From: Tritrichomonas foetus
Lineage: Eukaryota; Parabasalia; Tritrichomonadida; Tritrichomonadidae
Length of the DNA stretch: 50,794 nt
Assembly: GCA_001839685.1 (NCBI GenBank)
Contig: MLAK01000772.1
Location: 3,352-54,145 of the forward strand
Reading direction: 5' to 3'
Under the pieces are notes generated by a model. It made no database searches. It was given only the letters and a program-made list of their open reading frames with translations, and was not told the origin of the DNA. Below are positions 37,817 through 47,615 of the stretch, in pieces. The translations under genes were made by a program, and so were the position numbers. Each line of letters opens with the position of its first letter. Positions within the stretch are counted from its first letter, which is position 1.

Positions 37817-38959
37817 ATGCTCAATCATTCAAGTTGCAATATTTTATTTATTGATTCAGTTCCCAAAGATTTCATAAATTATTTACAACAGCAAGGGTAT
37901 ACAGTTACATATGATCCAGGTTTATCAGAAGACAGACTTACATCAGAAATCACCAAATATAATATTCTTGTTCTATCAAATAAAACAATTGATAAAAAGA
38001 TTCTTGATAATGCCAAATCACTGTCCTTAGTAATAAAAATGGGGCCTGGTCGTGGAAACATAGATTTAGATTATGCCTCATCTAAAGGAATTTTTGTATG
38101 TAACACTCCACATTCACATGATGATTCAATTGCTGAACTTATTGTAGGACATTTAATTGCTTGTGATCGACACATTGTTCAAAACATTGAACATCTTCGC
38201 CACGGAGAGTGGCGCCAAAAGTTTTTCCTTCAATGTGATGGACTAACAGGACGCACTATCGGTATTATTGGAAGTTTCTGCAGAGATCGTTTAGTAGAAA
38301 TTGTTCAAAGTTTTAAAATGAATATTTTGTTTGCTGAAACTTATGAAGAATGTCTTTCAATTGCACCACGATGTGATGCAATTTCTGTAAATGTTGAGCC
38401 ATTTACTTCTGAGTTTATTTTAAATGATAATTTTTTCAAGAAAATGAAAAATGGTTCAATTTTCATAAATGTGACGAATTCCTCAATTGTTGATTATGAA
38501 GCATTGAAAAATTTAATAGATGAAAAAGATCTACAAGTTGGCTTGGATGTTTATCCAGTTGAATCAAAAGCAACTGTTGCTGATTTCATTGATACTGAGT
38601 TGGCTGAACTTATTTCGTCTGGAACATCACATATCGGTCATTCAACAAAGCAATCAATTGGAAAAACTACTGACGAAATTTTGAATATTATAAATGATTT
38701 TGTTTTATATGGGAAAGTGAAAAATTGTTTAAATCTTCATAAAAATGAAACTGATGTTGCCTATATTGTCAGGCATAAAGGAATTCTTACTAAAATTTTG
38801 GTGAAACTTGAAAGCTTAGGAATTTTGGTAAAAGAAGTCAATAATTCTTTAATTGATTCTGGAGAGTGTCATTGTGCCATTATTCGATTTGAAGGAAGAG
38901 AAAACATCATTGAAGAAATTAGATCAATAGACGGTGTAATTGGTGTCGGATTGATTTAA
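37817..38959 (+). CDS. D-3-phosphoglycerate dehydrogenase homologue with degenerate catalytic sites
   Basis: 380 residues with the SerA-type layout: substrate-binding lobe, Rossmann lobe (about 110-290) and a C-terminal ACT domain (about 315-380, YIVRHKGILTKILVKLESLGILV). The family reaction is NAD-linked oxidation of 3-phosphoglycerate, first step of serine synthesis. Here key residues are lost: the GxGxxG dinucleotide loop reads G-S-F-C-R-D (152-157), and the catalytic Arg in the INxxRG motif is Asn221 (FINVTNSSIVD). Glu249 (DVYPVES) and His272 (SHIGHST) remain. The reading frame is intact over the full length, so this is probably a kept pseudoenzyme rather than a decayed gene; an effector-binding role through ACT is possible. 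Confidence 0.8.
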   Translation: MLNHSSCNILFIDSVPKDFINYLQQQGYTVTYDPGLSEDRLTSEITKYNILVLSNKTIDKKILDNAKSLSLVIKMGPGRGNIDLDYASSKGIFVCNTPHSHDDSIAELIVGHLIACDRHIVQNIEHLRHGEWRQKFFLQCDGLTGRTIGIIGSFCRDRLVEIVQSFKMNILFAETYEECLSIAPRCDAISVNVEPFTSEFILNDNFFKKMKNGSIFINVTNSSIVDYEALKNLIDEKDLQVGLDVYPVESKATVADFIDTELAELISSGTSHIGHSTKQSIGKTTDEILNIINDFVLYGKVKNCLNLHKNETDVAYIVRHKGILTKILVKLESLGILVKEVNNSLIDSGECHCAIIRFEGRENIIEEIRSIDGVIGVGLI

Positions 38960-39210
38960 GTTTATTTTCTTTTTCTATTTACTTTTGTTTTATATAAAAT
39001 ATACAATTATGTTTCAAAATCGTTCTTTTTATTCAAACACTATTTGAATCTATTTTCCTTCTTTTTCACTTATAAGAAGTTCTATAAAATATGATAGTAT
39101 AATATTACTTGAATGATAATTTCAAAATATTTGGAATTCCAACAAAAGCTCAAATAAACAAATCAATAAAATAAATAAATAATCAAAATAAAAATAATTT
39201 TACAAACAAT

Positions 39211-40290
39211 TTACGAATAATTCAAATTAGATTCAAGTCTCCGTTTTTGGTCAGCCAATGCTTCTTCTTTAATTTTCTCATATCTGGATTGGATGTCAAA
39301 AAGTTCGTTTGCGTGTTTTTGATTCAGTTTTTGAATTTTTATTAATCGATTTGATTTTTTTCTTTCATATTCTGTCACCAATTCATTGATTCTTTGATTT
39401 AATTCTTCAGTGATTTTTATTCTTTCATCAATTTCACTTTTTACCATTGTTTGCTCATTTTCAAGCTTTTTGAACATTGGTGCGAAATCTGAATCGATTT
39501 CATTCAATTCTTTTTCTTTTTCAATTTCTTTATTTTTTAAAATTTTTTGTAATTGCGAAAATGGAATTGTATTAATTGCAAAATTATTTCTATTTTGATT
39601 TGCCTCATTTAGTTCTCTTCTCAATTCCTGTCTTTTTTGTTTCAAATTGTCAATTTTTTTTGTTAAATGAAAGTTTGTTTTTGATAATTCTGAAATAATG
39701 GAGCTGGCCATTCGAATTTCAATTTCTAATGATTCCTTTTTACTTGAGGCCTCGGTTGTTGAAATTTGATGTTCAATTATATCTTTATTAATTTGATGTT
39801 TAATTTTTTGCTCAGCCAAATTGAAAATATCATTATGCTCAAAGGGAACGGCATCTATTAAAAAATTAAGCTCTTCTAAATCTTTATTTATGTTTGAATA
39901 TGACAAATGAAGATTTTTTTGATTCGAATTTAAAAATTCGATTTCTTTTGTGAGTTGTTCAATTTCAAGTTTGAGTTCTTGGCCTACATTCAGTGGGGAA
40001 TCTGTAAGAACGGCTTTGACGGTCATTTTGAGGGCATTTATCGATTCTTTATTTTTTTGTATAATATTTTGTAAAGAAGTTGATTCGCTGTGAAATTTTT
40101 CCTTAATAAATTCTAAAGATTGATCAAGTTCTCGACTTTCATTCAATAATTTGTGATATTCGATATCCAATAAATTAATTTCTTTTTCAATCTGTTCTTT
40201 GGTTTGATTTTGGTTATTTTGATCAGCTTTCTTCAATTTTGCAACGTCGCTTGTCGAAAACCTTCGGTCAGGAAAAAAGTTATTTCTCAT
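39211..40290 (-). CDS. Coiled-coil protein, function unknown
   Basis: 359 residues, almost entirely long coiled coils from about residue 25 (EQIEKEINLLDIEYHKLLNE) to 350. The N-terminus (MRNNFFPDRRFSTSDVAKLK) is short and basic. No globular domain, signal peptide or membrane segment. Candidate roles include cytoskeletal or axonemal scaffolds, but coiled-coil similarity is not diagnostic. A short upstream ATG (six codons, ending TAA) overlaps the start region. Confidence 0.6.
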   Translation of the reverse strand: MRNNFFPDRRFSTSDVAKLKKADQNNQNQTKEQIEKEINLLDIEYHKLLNESRELDQSLEFIKEKFHSESTSLQNIIQKNKESINALKMTVKAVLTDSPLNVGQELKLEIEQLTKEIEFLNSNQKNLHLSYSNINKDLEELNFLIDAVPFEHNDIFNLAEQKIKHQINKDIIEHQISTTEASSKKESLEIEIRMASSIISELSKTNFHLTKKIDNLKQKRQELRRELNEANQNRNNFAINTIPFSQLQKILKNKEIEKEKELNEIDSDFAPMFKKLENEQTMVKSEIDERIKITEELNQRINELVTEYERKKSNRLIKIQKLNQKHANELFDIQSRYEKIKEEALADQKRRLESNLNYS

Positions 40291-40755
40291 TCTCTTCCAT
40301 TTTCAATGAATTGTGATATGAAAAATAATCGTCTGTTATTCATTTAGAATCATTGAGAAAAATTTACATGAAATTTTATTATTTATCGTAATATATTTTT
40401 GAAATTGTTATAATATATATATCATTTGTTTGTTGGCCAAGTATTCTGTAGAATTTTTGGATAAACACATTTTTATATTTCCCTTTATTGAGTGTGCAAA
40501 ATTGAGAACTATTATTCAAAATTTTAATTTCTTGTTTCATAAATATCTTGAGAAGAGTGTAATATATGATAATCAATTTAAGAGGTAGTTATGCATATTG
40601 CCTATCTATTTTAAATTCATTTCCAAAGAGAATATCAATGAAATTTCTAAAATCAATCGAGATTATTGTATCAATGAAACTTGTAGGTTAAAAATTTACA
40701 TGAGAACGTTCATTCAATCAACTTTTTTATTCATTCAATGTCACTTTTTATCATT
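40291..40755. other. Intergenic, AT-rich
   Basis: 465 bases between two minus-strand genes. Short open frames here show no domain features. Nothing recognised. Confidence 0.4.
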
Positions 40756-42865
40756 CTATTGCACTAAATCATTCAATATTGCGTCAGCTGCTGAGTCCAC
40801 ACTTTGTAGATTTTCGTGTGAATTATTAATGCTGTCATCAAAAGAAAATTGGAATGAGGGTTCTTGTTGGTCTAGGTCACCTTTCGGTTCTTCGTGATTT
40901 TCAATTGAATATTCAGCAGACACTTCTTCCATCACCACAATTTCCTGCTGTTCAATAACTTGCTGTTGCTCTATTTGTTGATTTTGTTCTTCATTTTGCT
41001 CTTGTTGTGGATCTTCTTGTTGTTCTTCTTGTTGTTGATTTTCAGGTTGTTCATTTTGTTGTTGTGGAATTTGTTGAGAGCTCATTAATTGTTCATCTTC
41101 TGTCTGAGAGTTTTGATTTCCACTTGTGGCTTCTGACATGGAAAAACCTTGTTCATTTTCACTTTCAGAATCCAAGCCGAAGATTTCCTTTTTCAGTCCT
41201 CTAATGTCTTCATTCAAGTGTTTCAATTCACTCATTACTTCATTCTTTAATTTTCTGATATAGAGTCTTGTTTCTCTTTGGAATTTAGCAGTTTCTCTTG
41301 ATCCACCCCATGGACGTGCTTCTTTTCCGGTTGTTTTTTGTGTCTTTTCAGATGAACCAAGCGTCTTTTGCCATTGTTTTGGAAGGGTTCTTAATGTTCC
41401 ACCTCCTTTTGTCATAGCACGAAGTGTGGATACGTGATTTATTGGTGTTCGAGCATTGCGTTCACCCTTTGATTCAGTGGCATTCATTGCAGCACGCTTT
41501 TCCAATCGCTCGTCCATTAATTTATTTTCTTCTTCTTGTTTATATTCAGCACGTTGAGCTCTGTTTTGGACTGCTTCAGGTTCATTCATTGTTTCAGCCA
41601 TGAGATTTGCAATTTTCGCAGAAGATACTGCAAAGCATGTGCGCCCTTTAAGGTTAGCATGTGTAGGATCGCAACCTGCACGAATAAGCAATTTAATTAT
41701 CTCTTGTGAATTTTCCGATAGTGATTTTTCAGACGAGATTTTTTCCACTGCATAATGAAGAGGTGTATTTCCATAAATATCTTCTGAATCTGGTTCTAAA
41801 CCATTATCAAGCAAAAGTTTGGCAAATGATGATTCAATATATTTGCTGAAAGCAAGATGAAGAAGTGTCATATTGTTCTGATATTTACGAGTTAAATCAA
41901 CATTTTCTTTAATTAATAATTGTAGAATGTCACTTTTATCATTTAAACAGTAAAAAGCGGCAGTTTCGCCGAGATTATTTACAGCATTAACGTTTGGATG
42001 GCTCCGAAGAAGAACTTTTGCAATGGCTTTAAGGTTATATTGAATGGACAGAATAAGAGGTGTGTTTCCAACAGAATCTGGTTTATTCACGTCTGCGCCA
42101 TTTTTAAGGAGAATTTCAATACAGCGTGCAAATGAATCTTGAGAACCACTATCTTTGGCAGCATTAATGGTAAGTATTAATGGAGTGGCAGCTCCTTTTT
42201 GCTTTGGATTGAATCGAGCACCGGCTTCGATGAGAAGTGAAACAATTTCTGGAAATCCATGCGTGCAAGCAAGTGAAATAGGGGTAATATTATAAAAAAT
42301 AAAAAAAGAACTTTTGGATGAATATAAAAAAATAAACACCGTTATAAAATACAAAAAAAGAACTGGACCATTAATATCTGTTCCATTATCGATAAAAATT
42401 TGTGCAATTTCAGGGTCTCCCTTTATAACTGCATAATGGAATGGTGTTGAATTAAAAATAAAAAATAACGTTATAAAAATTGAATATGAACATGATAAAA
42501 AATGAAAGTTGAAACTCGATAAAAAATTTGAAATAACATCATGAAAAATAAAAAAGAACTTTCGTATCTAAAAATGCGCCTTGATCGATTAAAAAATTGC
42601 ATGCGTCTTTTTGTGCGCCCATTGCGGCATAGTGAAGTGGAGTTCGATCGTTCATGTCTGTGATATCGAGGGAAGCGCCCATTTCATAAAGATACTGAAT
42701 AATATCAAGGAAACCGAGTTTTGATGCAATATGCATTGGAGCAACACCTGAAACTGATTGTTGAGAATTAACGTAATCATCTATTTCGTTGTCGTCGCAG
42801 GCTTCCACCAGTCGTCTTAATGCGGCTAAATCGCCGTTTTGAGTTACGTCGAAGATATTCGTCAT
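40756..42865 (-). CDS. Ankyrin-repeat protein interrupted by two T-rich intron-like insertions
   Basis: Segment 1 (42865-42560, 102 codons) starts MTNIFDVTQNGDL and encodes two ankyrin repeats, ending DQGAFLDTK. A 30-residue segment 2 (42453-42364) encodes STPFHYAVIKGDPEIAQIF...NGTDINGP. Segment 3 (about 42288-40756) continues ITPISLACTHGFPEIVSLL and further repeats to about residue 250, then a charged, Q-, E- and N-rich tail with long helices. Between them lie T-rich blocks of 106 and about 75 bases, the first with stops in all frames that matter, the second open in frame but encoding only F/I/Y/S. Both blocks start GTTCTTTTTT and both sit at ankyrin-repeat boundaries. Compare the plus-strand ankyrin gene at 21156. 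Function likely protein binding; family is expanded in trichomonads. Confidence 0.65.
42292..42363 (-). other. T-rich intron-like insertion 2 (in-frame, 72 bases)
   Basis: Starts GTTCTTTTTTTG and contains a second GTTCTTTTTTTATTTTTTATAAT block, so it may be two short insertions flanking a micro-segment YSSK. If YSSK is kept, the loop between the conserved Asn of one repeat and the TP of the next is seven residues, the standard ankyrin spacing. Confidence 0.45.
42454..42559 (-). other. T-rich intron-like insertion 1 (106 bases)
   Basis: Begins GTTCTTTTTTATTTTTCATGA on the coding strand, where translation would stop after six codons (VLFYFS). 106 is 3n+1; removal joins FLDTK to NSTPFHYAV in frame. 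Ends TTATTTTT before AATTCAACACC. No AG at the inferred 3' end. Confidence 0.5.
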
Positions 42866-43216
42866 TTGGGAATAAACGTTCTCCTTTTTTTTGGAGATTA
42901 AAAGCCGTTAAATTTGTCAAAAATTGAAAGAAGATCCAATAGTTGGATTCGATTTTATATCAAAAAATTGCGAGTAAATAATTGATATCTCTTTCAAATT
43001 GAATTAATTGAATTCAATTAAGGGTAAAAAAATAAACAAAAATGGCTTGATAATTGACTAATTCACATTTTCCAATTATGTGTGCAATCTATAACCATTG
43101 TCATTAATCATATTTAATAAATGTTAAAACGAGTAATTCCAGATGAAATACTCACATTTACATATATTCCATTAAAAAGTCAAATGAATAAATAGCATGA
43201 TATATCTGGTGAAACA
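42866..43216. other. Intergenic left of inverted-repeat element
   Basis: 351 bases upstream of the ankyrin gene ATG (its promoter side). A self-complementary TTGAATTAATTGAATTCAA stretch lies near 43000. No gene recognised. Confidence 0.4.
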
Positions 43217-43953
43217 TCTGTACATCTGTATTACGACCAAAAACCTTCCAAGATGAAGAAAGATTGGTCGTAAGGATTTGCTTTGAAAAAGTGAAACTGT
43301 ATTATCGGGAAAAAAACGAAAATATACTGAGATAATTTTGCCATTTATATAATGAATTATGAATTAGGTATAAATGCCTGTGTAATTAGAGAATATGGAT
43401 GTGTCAAAGATGTTTTCGAAACACGCTTATTTTCTCTGATTTATTGACCAATTTGTCTTTGAAAAAGTAACTTTTCATATATTCAATCCTTATGACCTTC
43501 ACATATTTACTCAAAAAGTAGACTCTATTCAATAATTACCACCTTCACAAATTTATTAAAAAGTGAGGATTATTCAAAAATATCGAACTTTTTGAGCATT
43601 TTTTTTTGTAAAATGACCACCCAAAAAATTCTTAATAACCTATTGAAGCTGGCGATTTTTTAGAAAAAGCTCTTGAAATTCTATTGAAAAAGTTCGCTTT
43701 TTTATGCTCGAAATACGGTGAAAATATGATGTTAAGTATCATAATTCTGAGTTTATTTGGTTCCAAAATATTTTGGGAATTTCCCATTGCTGCAATCATG
43801 ACGAAAATGAAAACATGAAATAGTCGAATTTATACGCTGATTTAAAGCATTTAGTAAGTATATAGTGCAGGTATAAAATGTTTATTTATAAGGAAAAAAC
43901 TACAAGTTGGGTCGTAAGAATTTGAAATCTTGGTCGTAATACAGATGTATAGA
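43217..43953. mobile_element. Putative MITE-like element with 24-bp terminal inverted repeats
   Basis: Left end TCTGTACATCTGTATTACGACCAA (43217-43240) and right end (43930-43953) are inverted copies with one mismatch in 24 bases. A second GGTCGTAAGRATTTG motif lies just inside each end, in the same orientation in both (43274 region and 43913 region). The interior (about 690 bases) is AT-rich, has no ORF, and carries several TTGAAAAAGT copies and a CTCAAAAAGT / ACTTTTTGAG hairpin. No clear target-site duplication is seen. A non-autonomous DNA transposon is the best guess; a structured non-coding transcript or regulatory element is an alternative. Confidence 0.5.
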
Positions 43954-44267
43954 AACATCAACAATAAAAATACTTCTTATGCAGTTGGAGGCAAAAAAAA
44001 AATTAAAAATTTAAGTAAAAATATCTTTTCAATTATTTTTATATCTATTAAAAAAAAAAAATGGAATTAACGAATAGAAACTGGAACAAATGATGAAAAT
44101 GCTTGGAAGCAACAAAACAGATACTTTACATTATTTCTCTTCAAAATAGGTGAATAATATAATTTCATAAAGAGCATAAATCATTAATTTGCATATTCGA
44201 GGAACATTTTGTATTTCAAATGTTAATTCGCCATTCACAGAAATTATTAAATATCACTCATTTTGGT
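43954..44267. other. Intergenic right of inverted-repeat element
   Basis: 314 bases with no recognised gene, reaching the possible extended stop (44268) of the Tudor-like gene. Confidence 0.4.
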
Positions 44268-44369
44268 TTATTGTTGAACTTGTACTTGATTCAACTGCTG
44301 TGAATTGTTTTGTACAATGCTTGGAGCAGTGTTTTGTTGATTATGTTGAATGTTTCGCTGTGTGTTAAG

Positions 44370-46187
44370 TTATTGAAGATTTTGTTGAAAGTTTGGTTGG
44401 GTATTCGGTTGAATATTTTGTTGGGGATTCTGTTGATTTTGAGTGTTATTTTGAAGTTGTTGGAGATTGGTTAGTTGGAGAGTTGGTTTCTGAGGATTTT
44501 TTGGCGATAGTGCAGGTGATAAATTTGGTGACAGTGTGGGTGATATAGTTTGTACATTTTGAGATATGGTTGTCTGTGGCATCATCGTCCTTTGGAGGTT
44601 TGTTGGCTGGACATTTTGTGGAGAAGGGACTTGTTGATGAAGATTTGATTGCTGGAGATTTGAATGTTGAGCATTTAGTTGTTGAATGTTTGGTGGAACA
44701 ATAAGTTGTGGATTGTGTAAGCCTGTCATACATTGTTGTTGAAATGCTTGTATTGGTCGATTTGGCTGTTGTTTATTTGGTTGAATACGATTGGCCTGTT
44801 GTAAATTTACTTGTTGAATATGGATTTGATGTAAATTTTGTTGTTGAAAATGTGCTGGCTGTTGTTGAACATTTTGTGGTTGCAAATTTGGTTGTTGAAG
44901 ATTGGGCTGTTGTTTAAGATTTGTCTGTGGTTGATAAAATTGGGCTTGTTGTGGAATGAAAGATTGGTTGGATTGTATTGGAATATTGAATTGTGGTGTT
45001 TGTTGCATTGGTGCATATATTGGTTGATGTGTGCTTGGTTTTACATCAATCGTATTTAAAACTATTGAAGATAAATTTTGTTGATCTTCATTATGTTTAT
45101 TTTCATTTTGTTCGATTGGTTCAGTCTGATTTTCTTGGCTTTTTTCTTTATCATTTTCTTTGTCATTTTCTTTATCATTGTCTTTGTTTTTATTAGCTAA
45201 AGTTGGTGGGTTGCTTCTTGATGATCTTGTCACCATTGTTGTTGTCGCAACTGGCGTTTCATTTGGTTCTTGAGAATTTGAATCTTTTGGTATTTCGGCT
45301 TTCTTTACTTTTGGTTTTGGATTTTTTTTATTTATTGCTTGTTTAAACTTTCTTGCCTCGCGTGGATCAAGTAATGCAATCGGATCGATTGGCTGCTCTA
45401 AAAGAGCATCTCGTGCACTAGTTACTTCTTGATCTGCAGGGAATGGAGATTCATATAATGTAATAAATTGAGTTTCAATAATTGCAGCAGTTCCATCTTC
45501 GTAAGAAACAGTATATTTAGGCCTTTTATTAATTCCGAGTGATACATTTTGAACAGTACCTTTGGAAATTGTAAACTTGGTCCTTTCATCATTGGGAAGA
45601 AATGAAAAGGTGATTACTTTAGTGCCGTTTGGAATTGCATTTTCTGAAGTTATGTTTTGTGGAAGTGTGTCTGGAAATGGACAAATTTGGTCGGCTGAAC
45701 AAATAGTATACATGAAATATTGGGAAAGGTCAAAAACACGATAGATGTTATCTTGAAGACAAGTGGCAACCATTCCAAGAAAAACGTTATCTTTCTCATG
45801 ATATGCGACAACTTGGCCGAATTTGAGTGATTTGTCGTAATGTATATGATCGATATTTGCATGAAATAATGTGTGCCTACTGAAAATGCTATATCTGATA
45901 TCTAAATAATGAGGATTTATAAATCTTTTCAATTGAGTTGTGCTTTCGTTGCTTTCATCTTGTTTTTCTGCATCATTGATGAGTTTTTCTATCGATAGGC
46001 CATCTTCAAGAAGCTCCAAATAAGTCCTGTGGTGTTTTTGGTGGTATAATTCTTCTCGCGGTGGTAATACGATCGTTTTTCCTGTTGATATTGAAAATCC
46101 TTTGACTGCGCGCTTTATTCTGTTGAGAATTTGTCGAGCTTTTGCATCATCTACTTGGAGAGGTGGATAAGGATCAAAATCATCCAT
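44370..46187 (-). CDS. Tandem-Tudor (SGF29-like) chromatin protein with Q/N-rich tail
   Basis: 605 residues from the ATG at 46187 to a TAA at 44370-44372; an in-frame GTG upstream is rejected. A helical N-terminus (15-110) precedes two Tudor-like beta units: about 120-172 (KFGQVVAYHEKDNVFLGMVATCL, RVFDL) and 187-248 (GTKVITFSFLPN, KYTVSYEDG, FITLYESP). This layout fits SGF29, the H3K4me reader of SAGA, though aromatic cage residues cannot be verified by eye. A basic/Pro/Glu region and a 200-residue Q/N/P-rich tail follow. The same frame stays open beyond the TAA and keeps the Q/N-rich character (LNTQRNIQHNQQN...) to a TAA at 44268-44270, so the stop may be a mutation (CAA to TAA) or an intron remnant. 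Confidence 0.6.
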   Translation of the reverse strand: MDDFDPYPPLQVDDAKARQILNRIKRAVKGFSISTGKTIVLPPREELYHQKHHRTYLELLEDGLSIEKLINDAEKQDESNESTTQLKRFINPHYLDIRYSIFSRHTLFHANIDHIHYDKSLKFGQVVAYHEKDNVFLGMVATCLQDNIYRVFDLSQYFMYTICSADQICPFPDTLPQNITSENAIPNGTKVITFSFLPNDERTKFTISKGTVQNVSLGINKRPKYTVSYEDGTAAIIETQFITLYESPFPADQEVTSARDALLEQPIDPIALLDPREARKFKQAINKKNPKPKVKKAEIPKDSNSQEPNETPVATTTMVTRSSRSNPPTLANKNKDNDKENDKENDKEKSQENQTEPIEQNENKHNEDQQNLSSIVLNTIDVKPSTHQPIYAPMQQTPQFNIPIQSNQSFIPQQAQFYQPQTNLKQQPNLQQPNLQPQNVQQQPAHFQQQNLHQIHIQQVNLQQANRIQPNKQQPNRPIQAFQQQCMTGLHNPQLIVPPNIQQLNAQHSNLQQSNLHQQVPSPQNVQPTNLQRTMMPQTTISQNVQTISPTLSPNLSPALSPKNPQKPTLQLTNLQQLQNNTQNQQNPQQNIQPNTQPNFQQNLQ

Positions 46188-46810
46188 TTCCCCACTTTTT
46201 GATAATAAACGGTCTCCGTATGAAATGTTATATGAAAATAATGTGATTTCAAAAAGTTGACATTTTTTCACGTATATTTTTTTTTATTTAGTAGTTACTT
46301 AAAGAAGATCGTTTGTTCAAATATCTACCATTTCAGAGTTCTAATCAAATTGACGAACTTTTTCATTTCTTCGAAATACTCACAAATATTTTTCTCATTA
46401 TGAAGTAATCCTTTGTATTTTTGTTTATCTTTCGATTTATTTCGATTTGGAAGAAACAAAAGAAGAATACATTATTTCAAAAAGACAAAAAATCTACTTC
46501 TTATTTGATAAAAGAATTAAGAATGAAACATTCAATAAAAACTTCAAATCAGTGAACATTTATATTCCTGATAAACAATTTAAATATATCATAAATGATA
46601 GACTCTATCCGAGGGGCTTTAATAAAAACTATAGAGTAAAAATGGACTAACTATTGGCTAACTCCAAGCGATAATTATAACCAAAATCAATGATTTCTAT
46701 CAATTTGTTCATTTTAGAAAATTCACATGAAAAACAAATTCGGTAAGAGAAATAAAAGAACAACAATAAATTTTATTAAATATATTTGTATTGTAACATA
46801 AAAGACCTTT
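46188..46810. other. Intergenic, divergence-type region
   Basis: 623 bases between two minus-strand genes. An ATG-less open frame (46447-46650) encodes a basic peptide without recognisable domain. Nothing else seen. Confidence 0.4.
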
Positions 46811-47254
46811 TCATTTCATTTCCTTTTTTTCCCCATAATTTTTATATTTGGCCTTTTCTTCAGGCGAAAGTTGCATCCACTCAACACTCAATTCTGCCAT
46901 ATTGATTTTCACACCCTCATCTTTTTTGGCCATAATGAAGTAGTTGTAAGCGCTGAGTGCCTTTTTCTTGTGTGGGCCGTTCTTTTTGAAATATTTCATA
47001 TCAAATCGCTCTCTCGGAATAGCGGTTAAATCTGGCCCGAAAGAGTTTCCAAACTCGCGGTATTGGTCAATAGTGAAATGAGGCTTTTCTGTGTCGATTA
47101 AACAAACCCATTTTTGCTCTAAATAATCTTTATACGTGTCTGCAATAATTTCGTTTATCGGTGTGAGTGGAGAGTCCTGCATTGCTTGCTGAATTTTAGA
47201 TTGTAGAATTTTGTTCCAGACTGCTTCTTCTGCTGGCGTTCTTGGTTCATTCAT
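46811..47254 (-). CDS. HMG-box protein
   Basis: 147 residues. A C-terminal HMG box at about 95-145: KKKALSAYNYFIMAKKDEG, then AELSVEWMQLSPEEKAKYKNY, matching the helix pattern of HMG-B-type DNA benders, with a Lys-rich end. The N-terminal 90 residues are helical with PRTPAEEAVWNKI and may be a degenerate or independent module. Likely a chromatin architectural protein. Start at the first ATG. Confidence 0.85.
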   Translation of the reverse strand: MNEPRTPAEEAVWNKILQSKIQQAMQDSPLTPINEIIADTYKDYLEQKWVCLIDTEKPHFTIDQYREFGNSFGPDLTAIPRERFDMKYFKKNGPHKKKALSAYNYFIMAKKDEGVKINMAELSVEWMQLSPEEKAKYKNYGEKKEMK

Positions 47255-47615
47255 TTTTGTCTTCTTCGACTTTTTAAACAGAAAGTGGTTACAATATTCA
47301 TCAAGTCACCTCCCTACATTGAAATTATGTTCCATTCAATGAAAAACACGATTGTGACTCTCAGATCTACAGGAACAATATAGTCACGCATAAGGGTAAA
47401 AAAAATGTTATCATTTAAATGAATATGTGAAATATTCTAATAAGAAGTGTAAATTTTACTTCTGCATTTTAACAAAATTTTTTAATTATATCAGCGAATT
47501 TGAATTTGTTGTTTAACTTTTGGTTGACTTATAGATTTAATGATATATTGAAAAAATTAGATAAGAAACATTTTCTCGACTGAATTTTAATGAAAACAAA
47601 ACAATAATGATTCAA
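47255..47615. other. Intergenic, AT-rich
   Basis: 361 bases between two minus-strand genes; no gene recognised. Confidence 0.4.

Noticed and set aside
43217..43953. Full transposon with transposase
   Set aside because: No reading frame of useful length inside the inverted repeats, so only a non-autonomous element can be claimed.
46447..46650. Plus-strand 67-codon open frame
   Set aside because: Begins at TTG with no internal ATG until the end; basic AT-rich peptide without homology features.
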